Origin: Lichenicola sp965198575
Lineage (GTDB): Bacteria; Pseudomonadota; Alphaproteobacteria; Acetobacterales; Acetobacteraceae
NCBI RefSeq assembly: GCF_965198575.1
Contig: NZ_OZ240671.1
Coordinates: 3,596,001-3,660,000 of the forward strand
DNA: 64,000 nt
Direction: 5' to 3'
Shown here one piece after another: positions 1 through 8,293 of the stretch (positions are counted from its first letter, which is position 1; each line of letters opens with the position of its first letter). A program made the position numbers and the translations under genes. The notes below the pieces were generated by a model. That model did not search any database. It was not told the DNA's origin and saw nothing but the letters and a program-made list of their open reading frames with translations.

Positions 1-3000
1 TCGGCCTGTCCTCGATCGCGATCACCGACCACAACACGCTGGCCGGCATCGCCCGGGCGCACGCCCGCGCCGAGGAGGTCGGCATCCGGCTCATCGTCGG
101 CTGCCGTATCGATCTCCGCGACGGGCTGCCGCTGCTGGTCTATCCGACCGATCGCGCCGCCTACGCCCGGCTCTGTCGTCTGCTGACGCTGGGCAAGGGG
201 CGGACCGGCAAGGGCGGTTGCGACCTGTGCTGGCAGGACCTGGTCACATTGGGCGAGGGGCTGCTGCTGATCCTGCTGCCCGACGCGCCGGACGCCCGTC
301 TCGAGACCGAGCTCCGCCGGATGCGCACGAGCTTCCCCGAAAGCTGCCACCTCGCCTTGACCGTGCGCCGGCGCCCAGGTGACGCCATCCGGCTCCGGCA
401 ACTGCACGATCTGGCGCAGGCGACGCGCGTGCCGACGGTGGTGATCGGCGATGTGCTGTTTCACCATCCTGCCCGTCGCATCCTGCAGGATGTCGTCACC
501 TGCATCCGCGAGAAGCGCACGATCGACACCCTCGGCTTCAAGCGCGAGCGGTTCGCCGATCGGCACCTCAAGACGCCCGACGAGATGGCACGGCTGTTCG
601 CAGCCTACCCGGAGGCGCTGCAGCGGAGCGTCGAGATCGCCGATCGTTGCCGTTTCAGCCTGTCGGAGCTGCGCTACCAGTATCCCGACGAGGCCGACGT
701 TCCGGGCGAGACGCCGCAGCAGGCGCTCGAGCGCGCGGTGCGTGACAGCATCACCCTGCGCTACCCGGACGGCCTGCCGGCGGACGTGGCCAAGCAGCTG
801 AGACACGAGCTCGATCTGATCGGCTCGCTCGACTACGCCTCCTATTTCCTGACCGTGAACAGCATCGTCCGCTACGCACGGTCGCAGGACATCCTGTGCC
901 AGGGCCGCGGGTCTGCCGCCAACTCGGCGGTCTGCTACGTGCTCGGCGTCACCTCGATCGATCCGGTCCGCTCCGGCCTGCTGTTCGAGCGGTTCATCTC
1001 GGCCGAGCGGCGCGAGCCACCCGACATCGACGTCGATTTCGAGAGCGAGCGCCGCGAGGAGGTGATCCAGTGGGTCTATGACCGCTATGGCCGCGACCGG
1101 GCTGCGTTGTGCTGCACCGTCATGCGCTTCCACGCCCGCGGCGCCATTCGCGACGTCGGCAAGGCGATGGGGCTGCCGGAGGATCTGACCGGCGCGCTGG
1201 CGACCCAGGTCTCGGCCTGGGCGAACGACGGTGTCAGCGAGGAGCACGCGGAAGAGCTCAACCTCAACCTGTCGGACCGGCGCCTGCGCCTGACGCTGGA
1301 GCTCGCCCGGCAGCTGATCGGCTTTCCGCGGCAGCTCGGCACGCATCCGGGTGGCTTCGTGCTGACCCAGGACCGGCTGGACGATCTGGTGCCGATCGAG
1401 CCGGCGGCGATGACCGATCGTCAGGTCATCGAGTGGGACAAGGACGATATCGACGCGCTCAAGTTCATGAAGGTCGACGTGCTCGGGCTGGGCATGCTCG
1501 GCTGCATGCGCCGGTCGTTCGAGCTGCTCGCGTCCGAGAAGCGTATCCCGATGGATATCGCCGGCATCCCGCCCGAGGATCCGGCGACCTACGCGATGAT
1601 CCGCAAGGCCGACACGCTCGGGACGTTCCAGATCGAGAGCCGGGCGCAGATGTCGATGCTGCCGCGGCTCAAGCCGACCACCTTCTACGACCTGGTGGTG
1701 CAGGTCGCGATCGTCCGGCCGGGACCGATCCAGGGCGACATGGTGCACCCGTATCTCCGCCGGCGGGACGGCACCGAGCCGGTCCATTATCCCAAGCCCG
1801 AACTCGAGGCGGTGCTCGGCAAGACGCTCGGCGTGCCGCTGTTCCAGGAGCAGGCGATGCAGGTCGCCATCCAGTGCGCGGGCTTCACGCCGGGCGAGGC
1901 GGACCAGCTGCGCCGCTCGATGGCGACCTTCAAGTTCACCGGCGGCGTCTCGCACTTCAAGACCAAGCTGATCGAGGGAATGGTCGACAAGGGCTACGAG
2001 CGGGAGTTCGCCGAGCGCACGTTCAGCCAGCTGGAAGGCTTCGGCTCCTACGGTTTCCCGGAGAGCCATGCTGCGTCTTTCGCGTTGATCGCCTACGCCT
2101 CGTCCTGGATGAAGTGCCACCACCCGGACGTGTTCTGTGCCGCTCTGCTCAACAGCCAGCCGATGGGGTTCTACGCGCCGGCGCAGGTGGTGCGGGACGC
2201 ACGCGAGCATGGCGTGGAGATCCGGCCGGTCTGCGTCAATGCCAGCCGCTGGGACTGCACGCTGGAGCCCGCATCCGGCCGGCGAGGGCGGACTGGGTTC
2301 GCCGTCAGGCTGGGCCTGCGGATGACCAAGGGGCTGTCCAACGAGCATGGCGCGCGGCTGGTCTCGCAGCGGGGCAGCACGCCGTATGGCAGCGTCGAGG
2401 AGTTGTGGCGTCGCGCGGACGTGCCGGCAGTGGCGCTCGAGCGGCTGGCCGAGGCGGACGCCTACCAGGCAATTGGTCTCGATCGCCGGCAGGCGCTCTG
2501 GCAGGTGAAGGGGCTGGCCGACCAGGCGTTGCCGCTGTTTGCCGCCGCCGATCTGGGTCGGCGACCGCGGCCCGAGCTGGTCGAGCCGCCGGTCGTGCTG
2601 ATCCCGATGAAGGACGGCCGCGAGGTGGTGGAGGATTATCGCAGCGTCGGGCTGAGCCTGCGCTCCCACCCGGTCTCCTTCCTCCGCGACGGCCTCCGGA
2701 CGCGGGGGATGATCACCTGCGCGGCACTCAGGACCATCCGCGACGGGCGGCGGGTCATCGTGCCGGGGATCGTGCTGGTGCGACAGAAGCCGGGCTCCGC
2801 CAAGGGCGTGATGTTCATCACCATCGAGGACGAGACCGGGGTGGCAAACCTGATCCTGTGGCCGGACCGGTTCGAGAAGCAGCGCCGCCTGGTGCTGTCG
2901 GCCGGCATGATCGCGTGCCATGGCAAGCTGCAGCGTGAGGGGGATGTGACCCACGTGGTCACGGATCGGCTGGAGGACCTGACGCCGCTGCTGCGCTCGG

Positions 3001-3185
3001 TCGGCAACCAGGACACGCCGTTCCCTCTGCAGCATGGTCGCGGCGATGCGGTGACGCACCCAGGTGCTGCGGATCCACGCGACGGACCCGGAGCAGGACC
3101 GGGCGGGCGCCCCGTCCGGGACATCTACGTGCCGGACCTGCACATCAGGTCAGGCATCAAGGTGCCGACGCGAGATTTCCGCTAA
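1..3185 (+). CDS. dnaE2: Error-prone DNA polymerase DnaE2 (5' end outside window)
   Basis: C-family DNA polymerase alpha subunit of the translesion type. In many alphaproteobacteria it works with ImuA and ImuB in damage-induced mutagenesis. The frame is open from base 3, so the start lies left of the window and about 1060 residues are visible. The fragment opens inside the PHP domain (TDHNTLAGI at visible residues 8-16). It then carries the polymerase motif GRGSAANS near residue 301 and the catalytic aspartate motif PDIDVDF near residue 340. A tandem helix-hairpin-helix region and a C-terminal OB-fold (around residue 920) follow. The OB-fold and the compact C-terminus favour DnaE2 over replicative DnaE1. 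imuA and imuB would be expected just upstream, outside the window (inference). No SOS box can be assessed because the promoter is not included. Confidence 0.95.
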   Translation, partial: GLSSIAITDHNTLAGIARAHARAEEVGIRLIVGCRIDLRDGLPLLVYPTDRAAYARLCRLLTLGKGRTGKGGCDLCWQDLVTLGEGLLLILLPDAPDARLETELRRMRTSFPESCHLALTVRRRPGDAIRLRQLHDLAQATRVPTVVIGDVLFHHPARRILQDVVTCIREKRTIDTLGFKRERFADRHLKTPDEMARLFAAYPEALQRSVEIADRCRFSLSELRYQYPDEADVPGETPQQALERAVRDSITLRYPDGLPADVAKQLRHELDLIGSLDYASYFLTVNSIVRYARSQDILCQGRGSAANSAVCYVLGVTSIDPVRSGLLFERFISAERREPPDIDVDFESERREEVIQWVYDRYGRDRAALCCTVMRFHARGAIRDVGKAMGLPEDLTGALATQVSAWANDGVSEEHAEELNLNLSDRRLRLTLELARQLIGFPRQLGTHPGGFVLTQDRLDDLVPIEPAAMTDRQVIEWDKDDIDALKFMKVDVLGLGMLGCMRRSFELLASEKRIPMDIAGIPPEDPATYAMIRKADTLGTFQIESRAQMSMLPRLKPTTFYDLVVQVAIVRPGPIQGDMVHPYLRRRDGTEPVHYPKPELEAVLGKTLGVPLFQEQAMQVAIQCAGFTPGEADQLRRSMATFKFTGGVSHFKTKLIEGMVDKGYEREFAERTFSQLEGFGSYGFPESHAASFALIAYASSWMKCHHPDVFCAALLNSQPMGFYAPAQVVRDAREHGVEIRPVCVNASRWDCTLEPASGRRGRTGFAVRLGLRMTKGLSNEHGARLVSQRGSTPYGSVEELWRRADVPAVALERLAEADAYQAIGLDRRQALWQVKGLADQALPLFAAADLGRRPRPELVEPPVVLIPMKDGREVVEDYRSVGLSLRSHPVSFLRDGLRTRGMITCAALRTIRDGRRVIVPGIVLVRQKPGSAKGVMFITIEDETGVANLILWPDRFEKQRRLVLSAGMIACHGKLQREGDVTHVVTDRLEDLTPLLRSVGNQDTPFPLQHGRGDAVTHPGAADPRDGPGAGPGGRPVRDIYVPDLHIRSGIKVPTRDFR

Positions 3186-3271
3186 GGCTATTTCAGACGT
3201 AACAGAGCAAGACCAACCCTCCCGAAAGCTGCCGTCCGAGGCCTGGTGGTCTGCGCGGCAATCCCTCGCAA

Positions 3272-4363
3272 TCATCGAGCAATCCGGGCGTGAGGATCAG
3301 CAACCGCTTTCAGGACCTGCCTGACCGCTTCGACAACCGCCTGTGGCTGGTCGACTTCGATATTATGGTGCGTTCCAGGAACGATCCTGTTGATGCCTCG
3401 CCGCGACAACTGCGCAGTCTGATCATGGGTCGTGTTCCAGGCCAGGTCGTCGGCTGCGTCCTCGGGGTCCTTGGCGTCGTAGATACTGTGCGTCAGCACG
3501 ATCAGTGGCCGGTTGCCGAACGGGTGCCCCGAGAACAACCTTGCGTAGATCGGATCAGGTCGCTGGTCACCATAGACGCTGTTCGCCAACTCCGATGCCT
3601 GCGTGACCTGATACCGGCGTTCGACCTGGATCTTCAGGCGCGCTGCCGCAATGTCCGGGCCGAGCAGCGGGCGTACCGGGTCGGTGCAATTCTTGTACTC
3701 GTCCGATGCCGGGTCGAGATCCTTGGTGGTCGTAGCCTCGGCGCACGTGTCATATTGGGCAACGGTCATTTGCAGATACGATAAATCATCCAGGGCGACC
3801 CGCGCCGCGAACGCTTCACCATATTTCGCCCTGAGACGTGACGCCGTGCGCTCGATGTTACGGTCCTCGGCGGGATCGACCAGAACCAGACCTGCGACGT
3901 CCTCGGGATAAAGTGCAGCATAGAGCTTCATGTTGAAGCCACCCAGCGAATGACCGACGAGCACGACCGGCGTCGGGATCCTTGCAGCCCGGATCAGCGC
4001 GTGTAAATTCTCGTCGTTCGCGATCGGTGATCTTGCTGCCGTACCGGATGCGTCACTGAAACCCATGCCGGCGCGGTCGTATGAACAGGCACGCGTCAGT
4101 TTGGCGACGCCAGGCTGCACAAGCGCCCAGATGCTCGACCAGTCGCTGAGGCCCGAGTCGAATATGACGGTCGGCGCACCCGTGCCCATACAGAACAGAT
4201 TGATCCTCTTGCCCTTGCCGATATCAACAAGGTCATGCGGGCGTGCGTATTGCCGACCGACGTCGGACGACAGGGCAGGCGCCGTGGCGTGTGCGCCCGG
4301 TGTTGCTGAAAAAGCAACGACCCACAGCAGAACGCATCCTGTTAAGATTATCGAGTTCTGCAT
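3272..4363 (-). CDS. Secreted alpha/beta hydrolase
   Basis: Predicted periplasmic alpha/beta-hydrolase-fold enzyme of 363 residues, substrate unknown. An N-terminal signal peptide (MQNSIILTGCVLLWVVAFSA, cleavage near AHA) supports the ATG at 4363 over a TTG start 36 bases upstream. The nucleophile elbow is GHSLGG with Ser139. The oxyanion and strand region FDSGLSDW lies near residue 68 and SYDRAGMGFS near 94. The late GTHHNIE motif probably supplies the catalytic histidine. The gene is convergent with dnaE2 and separated from it by 86 bases. The family includes esterases, lipases and peroxidases, and nothing in the sequence decides between them. Confidence 0.8.
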   Translation of the reverse strand: MQNSIILTGCVLLWVVAFSATPGAHATAPALSSDVGRQYARPHDLVDIGKGKRINLFCMGTGAPTVIFDSGLSDWSSIWALVQPGVAKLTRACSYDRAGMGFSDASGTAARSPIANDENLHALIRAARIPTPVVLVGHSLGGFNMKLYAALYPEDVAGLVLVDPAEDRNIERTASRLRAKYGEAFAARVALDDLSYLQMTVAQYDTCAEATTTKDLDPASDEYKNCTDPVRPLLGPDIAAARLKIQVERRYQVTQASELANSVYGDQRPDPIYARLFSGHPFGNRPLIVLTHSIYDAKDPEDAADDLAWNTTHDQTAQLSRRGINRIVPGTHHNIEVDQPQAVVEAVRQVLKAVADPHARIAR

Positions 4364-4623
4364 GATAAATGCTTGCTCTGTGCTAACAGTTGAGAACAAA
4401 CCGTATTCGTAACAGAAAGGTTTCTGGTCCCCTAATCGATCACTCCCAACCCAGCCGGGCCGTTTTCAATACGATCCCGTATAGAAAGTCATGGTACACC
4501 TGCGGCAAGTGGCTTGTAGGACAGTACCAGGCTTGTCGGCCCGGCAGGTCACTTCCACATAGCCCTGACCGCCGGCGTCCTTGCCCACGTCGCAAGCGTC
4601 GTCGGCGGCGGGGCCACTTGAGA

Positions 4624-5090
4624 TCGATGTCGATCGTTTTCTTGCTGGTGGCAGCGGCGCATGCCGCGTTCGCGGTCCGGTGGCGGCAAAACGACGTTGC
4701 GGGAGTGTGGTGCATGGCGACGGGCACAAGGGGGTTCCGAGCCCACGATGGCGGCCCATTCGCGTCGGACCTATCCGGCCAGGATTTCTGGTCCCTGCTG
4801 CACGCCGGATACCGGCCGATCGAGATGGTGATGGGACGCTGCGTCTATCATGTCACCCACCGGGGCGTTTTATCCGGCCTGGGCAAAGTCGGCCGCAACG
4901 TCGAGCTGGAAAATTCCACCTCCGCAAAGGCCGAAAGCGTTGTCGGCCTGGATATTCACGAGGGAAGCCACAGCTGGAAAACCACGTGATCGAGTTCTTC
5001 GCGATCGGAACCGCGGTCCTGGCTCTGGAGCAGGAGATCGCTCCCGAGAAGATCACCGACCCGATCATGGTCCTGGCGGTCAACGATTAG
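4624..5090 (+). pseudogene. Decayed YbjQ/DUF74 heavy-metal-binding protein gene
   Basis: The translation from about 4684 reads like the second domain of dual-domain heavy-metal-binding (YbjQ, DUF74) proteins: PFASDLSGQDFWSLLHAGYRP followed by VMGRCVYHVTHRGVLSGLGK. The matching C-terminal part, HVIEFFAIGTAVLALEQEI and ending MVLAVND, continues in a different frame from about 4979. One missing base after the Trp codon in HSW explains the switch. Restoring a G gives the expected W-E-N-H-V-I-E-F. The usual helix rich in DARELA and RMQAEA is also absent between VGRNVEL and SVVGLDIHEGSHSW, which suggests an internal deletion of roughly 60 bases. The first domain is not recognisable upstream. I read this as a degraded gene, with sequencing error as the alternative for the single-base shift. 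Confidence 0.65.
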
Positions 5091-5091
5091 C

Positions 5092-5153
5092 TTCCTGGCG
5101 GGTCGAGTAAGGCGCGATCCTGGCGGCAAGTCGCGCTAGTTCCTGACGGGTCG
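5092..5153. repeat. Imperfect direct repeat downstream of the DUF74 pseudogene
   Basis: TTCCTGGCGGGTCG at 5092-5105 recurs as TTCCTGACGGGTCG at 5140-5153, with one mismatch and a 48-base offset. A partial copy (TCCTGGCGGC) lies between them. The stretch 5091-5272 holds no other recognisable feature. The repeats may be leftovers of the same decay that broke the neighbouring gene. Confidence 0.4.
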
Positions 5154-5272
5154 CCGCATGTTTCAGCGAGTTCAGGCACTGCCGAGCCCGGCGCCCCTCC
5201 GGGATTGAATCGACCGGCTGGACCCGGCTGCCGGACAGCCTGCCCGCCAGAACCAGCCTTCCACGGCCGACC

Positions 5273-5527
5273 TCAGGGCGCCGGATCCTCGGGATCGATC
5301 ATCACGCCCGCCGGACGACGCACCCGGGTGTGCGAGAGCAGCAGGAAGCCCGCCACCACCAGCAGCACGCCGACCAGGATCGGCACGCGGGCGATCAGCC
5401 AGTTCGCCGTCCAGGCCGGCACGTTGGCCGAGTTCATGTTGAAGGCGAGGGACCACACGCTGATCGAGGCGATGATGAAGCCGATCAGCATCAGGGCGAC
5501 GATCAGATAGACCCGTTTCAGCAACAT
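5273..5527 (-). CDS. Small inner-membrane protein, 84 aa
   Basis: Unrecognised 84-residue protein with two hydrophobic segments (roughly residues 5-28 and 43-67), joined by a short polar loop (NMNSANVPAWTANW). A basic tail (HTRVRR) follows and should lie in the cytoplasm. It starts 5 bases downstream of the stop of the amino-acid permease on the same strand, so the two are almost certainly co-transcribed. It could modulate the permease or be an independent membrane protein. No known family is evident. Confidence 0.7.
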   Translation of the reverse strand: MLLKRVYLIVALMLIGFIIASISVWSLAFNMNSANVPAWTANWLIARVPILVGVLLVVAGFLLLSHTRVRRPAGVMIDPEDPAP

Positions 5528-5532
5528 CCCGG

Positions 5533-7137
5533 CTAATCCTTCTGGCTGCGGACGACGGTGTCGCCCGCTGCATGTCCCGCAGCAAGTGCTGCCGCATTCT
5601 CAGCCGCAAGACGCGAGTGGCGGTAGCCGTAGCATCCGTAGCACAGCGCCCCGATGACCACGTAGCCCATCAGCAGGGACGCCGGCACCGGGTTGTGGTT
5701 CAGCAGCGAGCGCGTCATGTCGATCAGCAGCGGGGCCGCCATGACGATGCTGAACAGGATGCCCAGCGCCGGCACCACGCCGATCCAGACCCCGCGGATG
5801 CGGACGCCCCCGAGCGGCACCGGGAACGGCGGACGCAGGTCGGGGATGGCGTTGCGCTGCCAGATCACCGTGAAGCAGACGATGCCGAACGCGGTCGTGG
5901 TGCCGAGGCTCACCAGGTCGCTGATGATGTCGATCGGCAGCAGGGCGGTCGCCGCCGCAACGCCGATGCCGAGCAGGATGGTGCCGAGCCAGGGGGTGCG
6001 GAATTTCGGGTGCAGCACGCAGAAGATCCGCGGCAGCAGCCCGTCGCGGGCGATCGTGAAGAAGATCCGGCTCTGGCCGTACTGGAGCACCAGCATCACC
6101 GAGCACAGCCCGGTCACCGCACCGATTTTCACGAACAGCGCGAGCCACGGCTGGCCCATCGCATCGACCGCGATCGCCAGCGGATCGGCGACGCCGAGCT
6201 GCTTGTACGGCACCACGCCGGTCATCACAGCCGCCACCGCGATATAGACCACGGTGCACACGGCGAGCGAGCTGATGATGCCGATCGGCACGTCGCGCCT
6301 GGGATTCTTGGCCTCCGCGCTGGCACAGGACACCGCCTCGAACCCGACATAGGCGAAGAAGATCACCGAGGCGGCGCGGAAGATCCCCGGGATGCCGTAG
6401 CGGAAGCCGCCCTGGTTCGGCGGAATGAACGGCACCCAGTTCGCCGGGTGGATCGCCTTGATGCCCAGCGCCACGAACACCAGCAGCACCGACACCTTCA
6501 GCACCACGATCACGCTGTTGACGGTGGCACTTTCCGACACCCCGATCACCAGCAGGACGGTGACGATCACCGAGGCGAATGCGCCGACCAGGTTCACCCC
6601 GTGGCCGATATCCAGCGTCATGGTGCCGTTGGCGGCCGGGATCGTCTGGATGAACGAGGTCGACACCCAGGCCGGCAGGTTGACCCCGAAATCGGCAAGC
6701 AGGCTGGTGGCATACCCGGAAAAGCCCGCCGCGACGCCGGCACACGAGATCCCGTATTCAAGCAGCAGCAGCCACCCGACCACCCAGGCGGCGAGCTCGC
6801 CCATCGAGGCGTAGGCATAGGTATAGGCCGACCCGCTGACCGGCATGGTCGAGGCGAGCTCGCCATAGGAGAGGGCGGTAAACACGCAGGCGAGGCCGGC
6901 CACCAGGAACGACAGCAGGATCGCCGGACCCGCGTAGTTCGCGGCCGCCGTGCCGGTCATCACATAGATGCCGGCGCCGATGGTCGAGCCGATGCCCAGC
7001 ATGGTGAGGTTGAGCGGCCCGAGGCTGCGCTTCAGGCCGTGCGTGTTGGTCTCGGCCTCGATCTGCGCCAGCGTCTTGCGCAGCCGGAACCGGCCCGAGC
7101 GCGGTCCAGCCGCACGCACGCCGGTGGTGATGCTCAT
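5533..7137 (-). CDS. APC-family amino-acid permease
   Basis: Integral membrane amino-acid/polyamine/organocation (APC) transporter of 534 residues with about 12-13 transmembrane helices. The first helix carries the hallmark GIGSTIGAGIYVMTG, the unwound substrate-binding segment of TM1. GFEAVSCASAEAKNPRRDVP matches the TM6 and following loop of the cationic amino-acid (CAT/YfnA) subgroup. The start at 7137 (MSITTGVRAAG) was chosen because the longer reading frame adds only low-complexity residues that run into the divergent promoter region. The transported amino acid is unknown, and cationic amino acids are the best guess by subgroup. It heads a two-gene operon with the small membrane protein downstream. 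Confidence 0.9.
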   Translation of the reverse strand: MSITTGVRAAGPRSGRFRLRKTLAQIEAETNTHGLKRSLGPLNLTMLGIGSTIGAGIYVMTGTAAANYAGPAILLSFLVAGLACVFTALSYGELASTMPVSGSAYTYAYASMGELAAWVVGWLLLLEYGISCAGVAAGFSGYATSLLADFGVNLPAWVSTSFIQTIPAANGTMTLDIGHGVNLVGAFASVIVTVLLVIGVSESATVNSVIVVLKVSVLLVFVALGIKAIHPANWVPFIPPNQGGFRYGIPGIFRAASVIFFAYVGFEAVSCASAEAKNPRRDVPIGIISSLAVCTVVYIAVAAVMTGVVPYKQLGVADPLAIAVDAMGQPWLALFVKIGAVTGLCSVMLVLQYGQSRIFFTIARDGLLPRIFCVLHPKFRTPWLGTILLGIGVAAATALLPIDIISDLVSLGTTTAFGIVCFTVIWQRNAIPDLRPPFPVPLGGVRIRGVWIGVVPALGILFSIVMAAPLLIDMTRSLLNHNPVPASLLMGYVVIGALCYGCYGYRHSRLAAENAAALAAGHAAGDTVVRSQKD

Positions 7138-7282
7138 TGGGCGCCGCCAGCCGGATCCGGGCGCGGTGCGGGGGGCGAGTGCATGGTTGCCATGCACCGA
7201 TCGTATGGAGGAGGCATCCGCCGGGTTCAAGTGTGGCGCCCGCATTACACCCCCGGGGCGGAACCATTGTAGCATCGCCGGC

Positions 7283-8155
7283 ATGAAAGCGCCTCTGGCT
7301 GCGGTCACCATGGCCTACAACGAGCCGATCTTCCTGCCGGTCTGGCTGCGCCATCACGGCGGCCAGGTGGGTGCTGCGAACTGCTTCGTGCTGGATCACG
7401 GCTCGACCGACGGCAGCACCGCCGCCGCACGTGTGGAGGGTGCCAGCGTGGTCAGGATCCCGCGCTCGCCGCAGGACGACACCAGGCGCTGCGGCTTCGT
7501 GTCGGATTTCTGCGCGTCGCTGCTGAACTGGTACGACGCCGTCATCTACACCGACGTCGACGAGCTCCTGGTGCCCGACCCGGCCGCCTACCCGTCACTG
7601 CTGGCGTTCGCCGCCACGGTTCGCGCCGATGAGGTGGTGACGGCGCTGGGCTTCGACGTCGTGCAGGTGCCGGACCTGGAGCCTTCGCTTGACTGGGGCC
7701 AGCCGATCGGACCGCAGCGCGACTGGCTCCGCTTCAGCAGCGCCATGTGCAAACCGGTGCTGATCCGTCGCCGCGCCGCCTGGGCGCCCGGCTTCCACTG
7801 CATCGACGCGCCACCGGCGTTCCGCGACCTGTTCCTGTTCCATCTGCGCTACGTCGACCTGGTCTCGGGCCTGGCCCGCCTGGCCCGCACGCGAACCCAG
7901 CCTTGGATCACCCCCGAGGCAGGGTCCCACCAGCGCACGCCGGACACGCGGTGGGAGGGCATGCTGCGCGGCATGGCCGGCCTGCCGAAACGCACCGACG
8001 TCACCTTGCTGGCAGACGATCCACTGCTCATGGCGTGGCAGGCCCGCGTGCTGGACAGCGTGGCGGAGCGCACCGACGCACTCTACCGGATCGACCTGCA
8101 TCTGAGCGGCGACGAGCTCTGGCGGCTGCCTGACCGGTTCCGCGGCCAGTTCTAG
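7283..8155 (+). CDS. Glycosyltransferase family 2-like protein
   Basis: Cytoplasmic or membrane-associated glycosyltransferase of 290 residues. The N-terminus (VTMAYNEPIFLPVWLRHH) and the motif TDVDELLVPDP, a DxD-type metal and nucleotide-sugar site near residue 98, match the Glyco_tranf_2_4 group found in many alphaproteobacteria. DHGSTDGS fits the conserved turn that binds the nucleotide. The ATG at 7283 places the family N-terminus right at the start. The longer frame is shadow coding opposite the permease. It diverges from the permease over about 145 bases. Acceptor and donor are unknown, and no polysaccharide genes are nearby. Confidence 0.8.
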   Translation: MKAPLAAVTMAYNEPIFLPVWLRHHGGQVGAANCFVLDHGSTDGSTAAARVEGASVVRIPRSPQDDTRRCGFVSDFCASLLNWYDAVIYTDVDELLVPDPAAYPSLLAFAATVRADEVVTALGFDVVQVPDLEPSLDWGQPIGPQRDWLRFSSAMCKPVLIRRRAAWAPGFHCIDAPPAFRDLFLFHLRYVDLVSGLARLARTRTQPWITPEAGSHQRTPDTRWEGMLRGMAGLPKRTDVTLLADDPLLMAWQARVLDSVAERTDALYRIDLHLSGDELWRLPDRFRGQF

Positions 8156-8293
8156 GTCGCCTGTGTGCGGGCTTACGCCTTACAATCACCCATCCGGCGG
8201 CTGCCTGGTCAGCCGGCAGAACAATCCGCGTCCGGGCCGATGGAAGCCTCGGGCAACCGCAAGCTCGATCAGGCGCCGTGCAAGGAGATTTCA

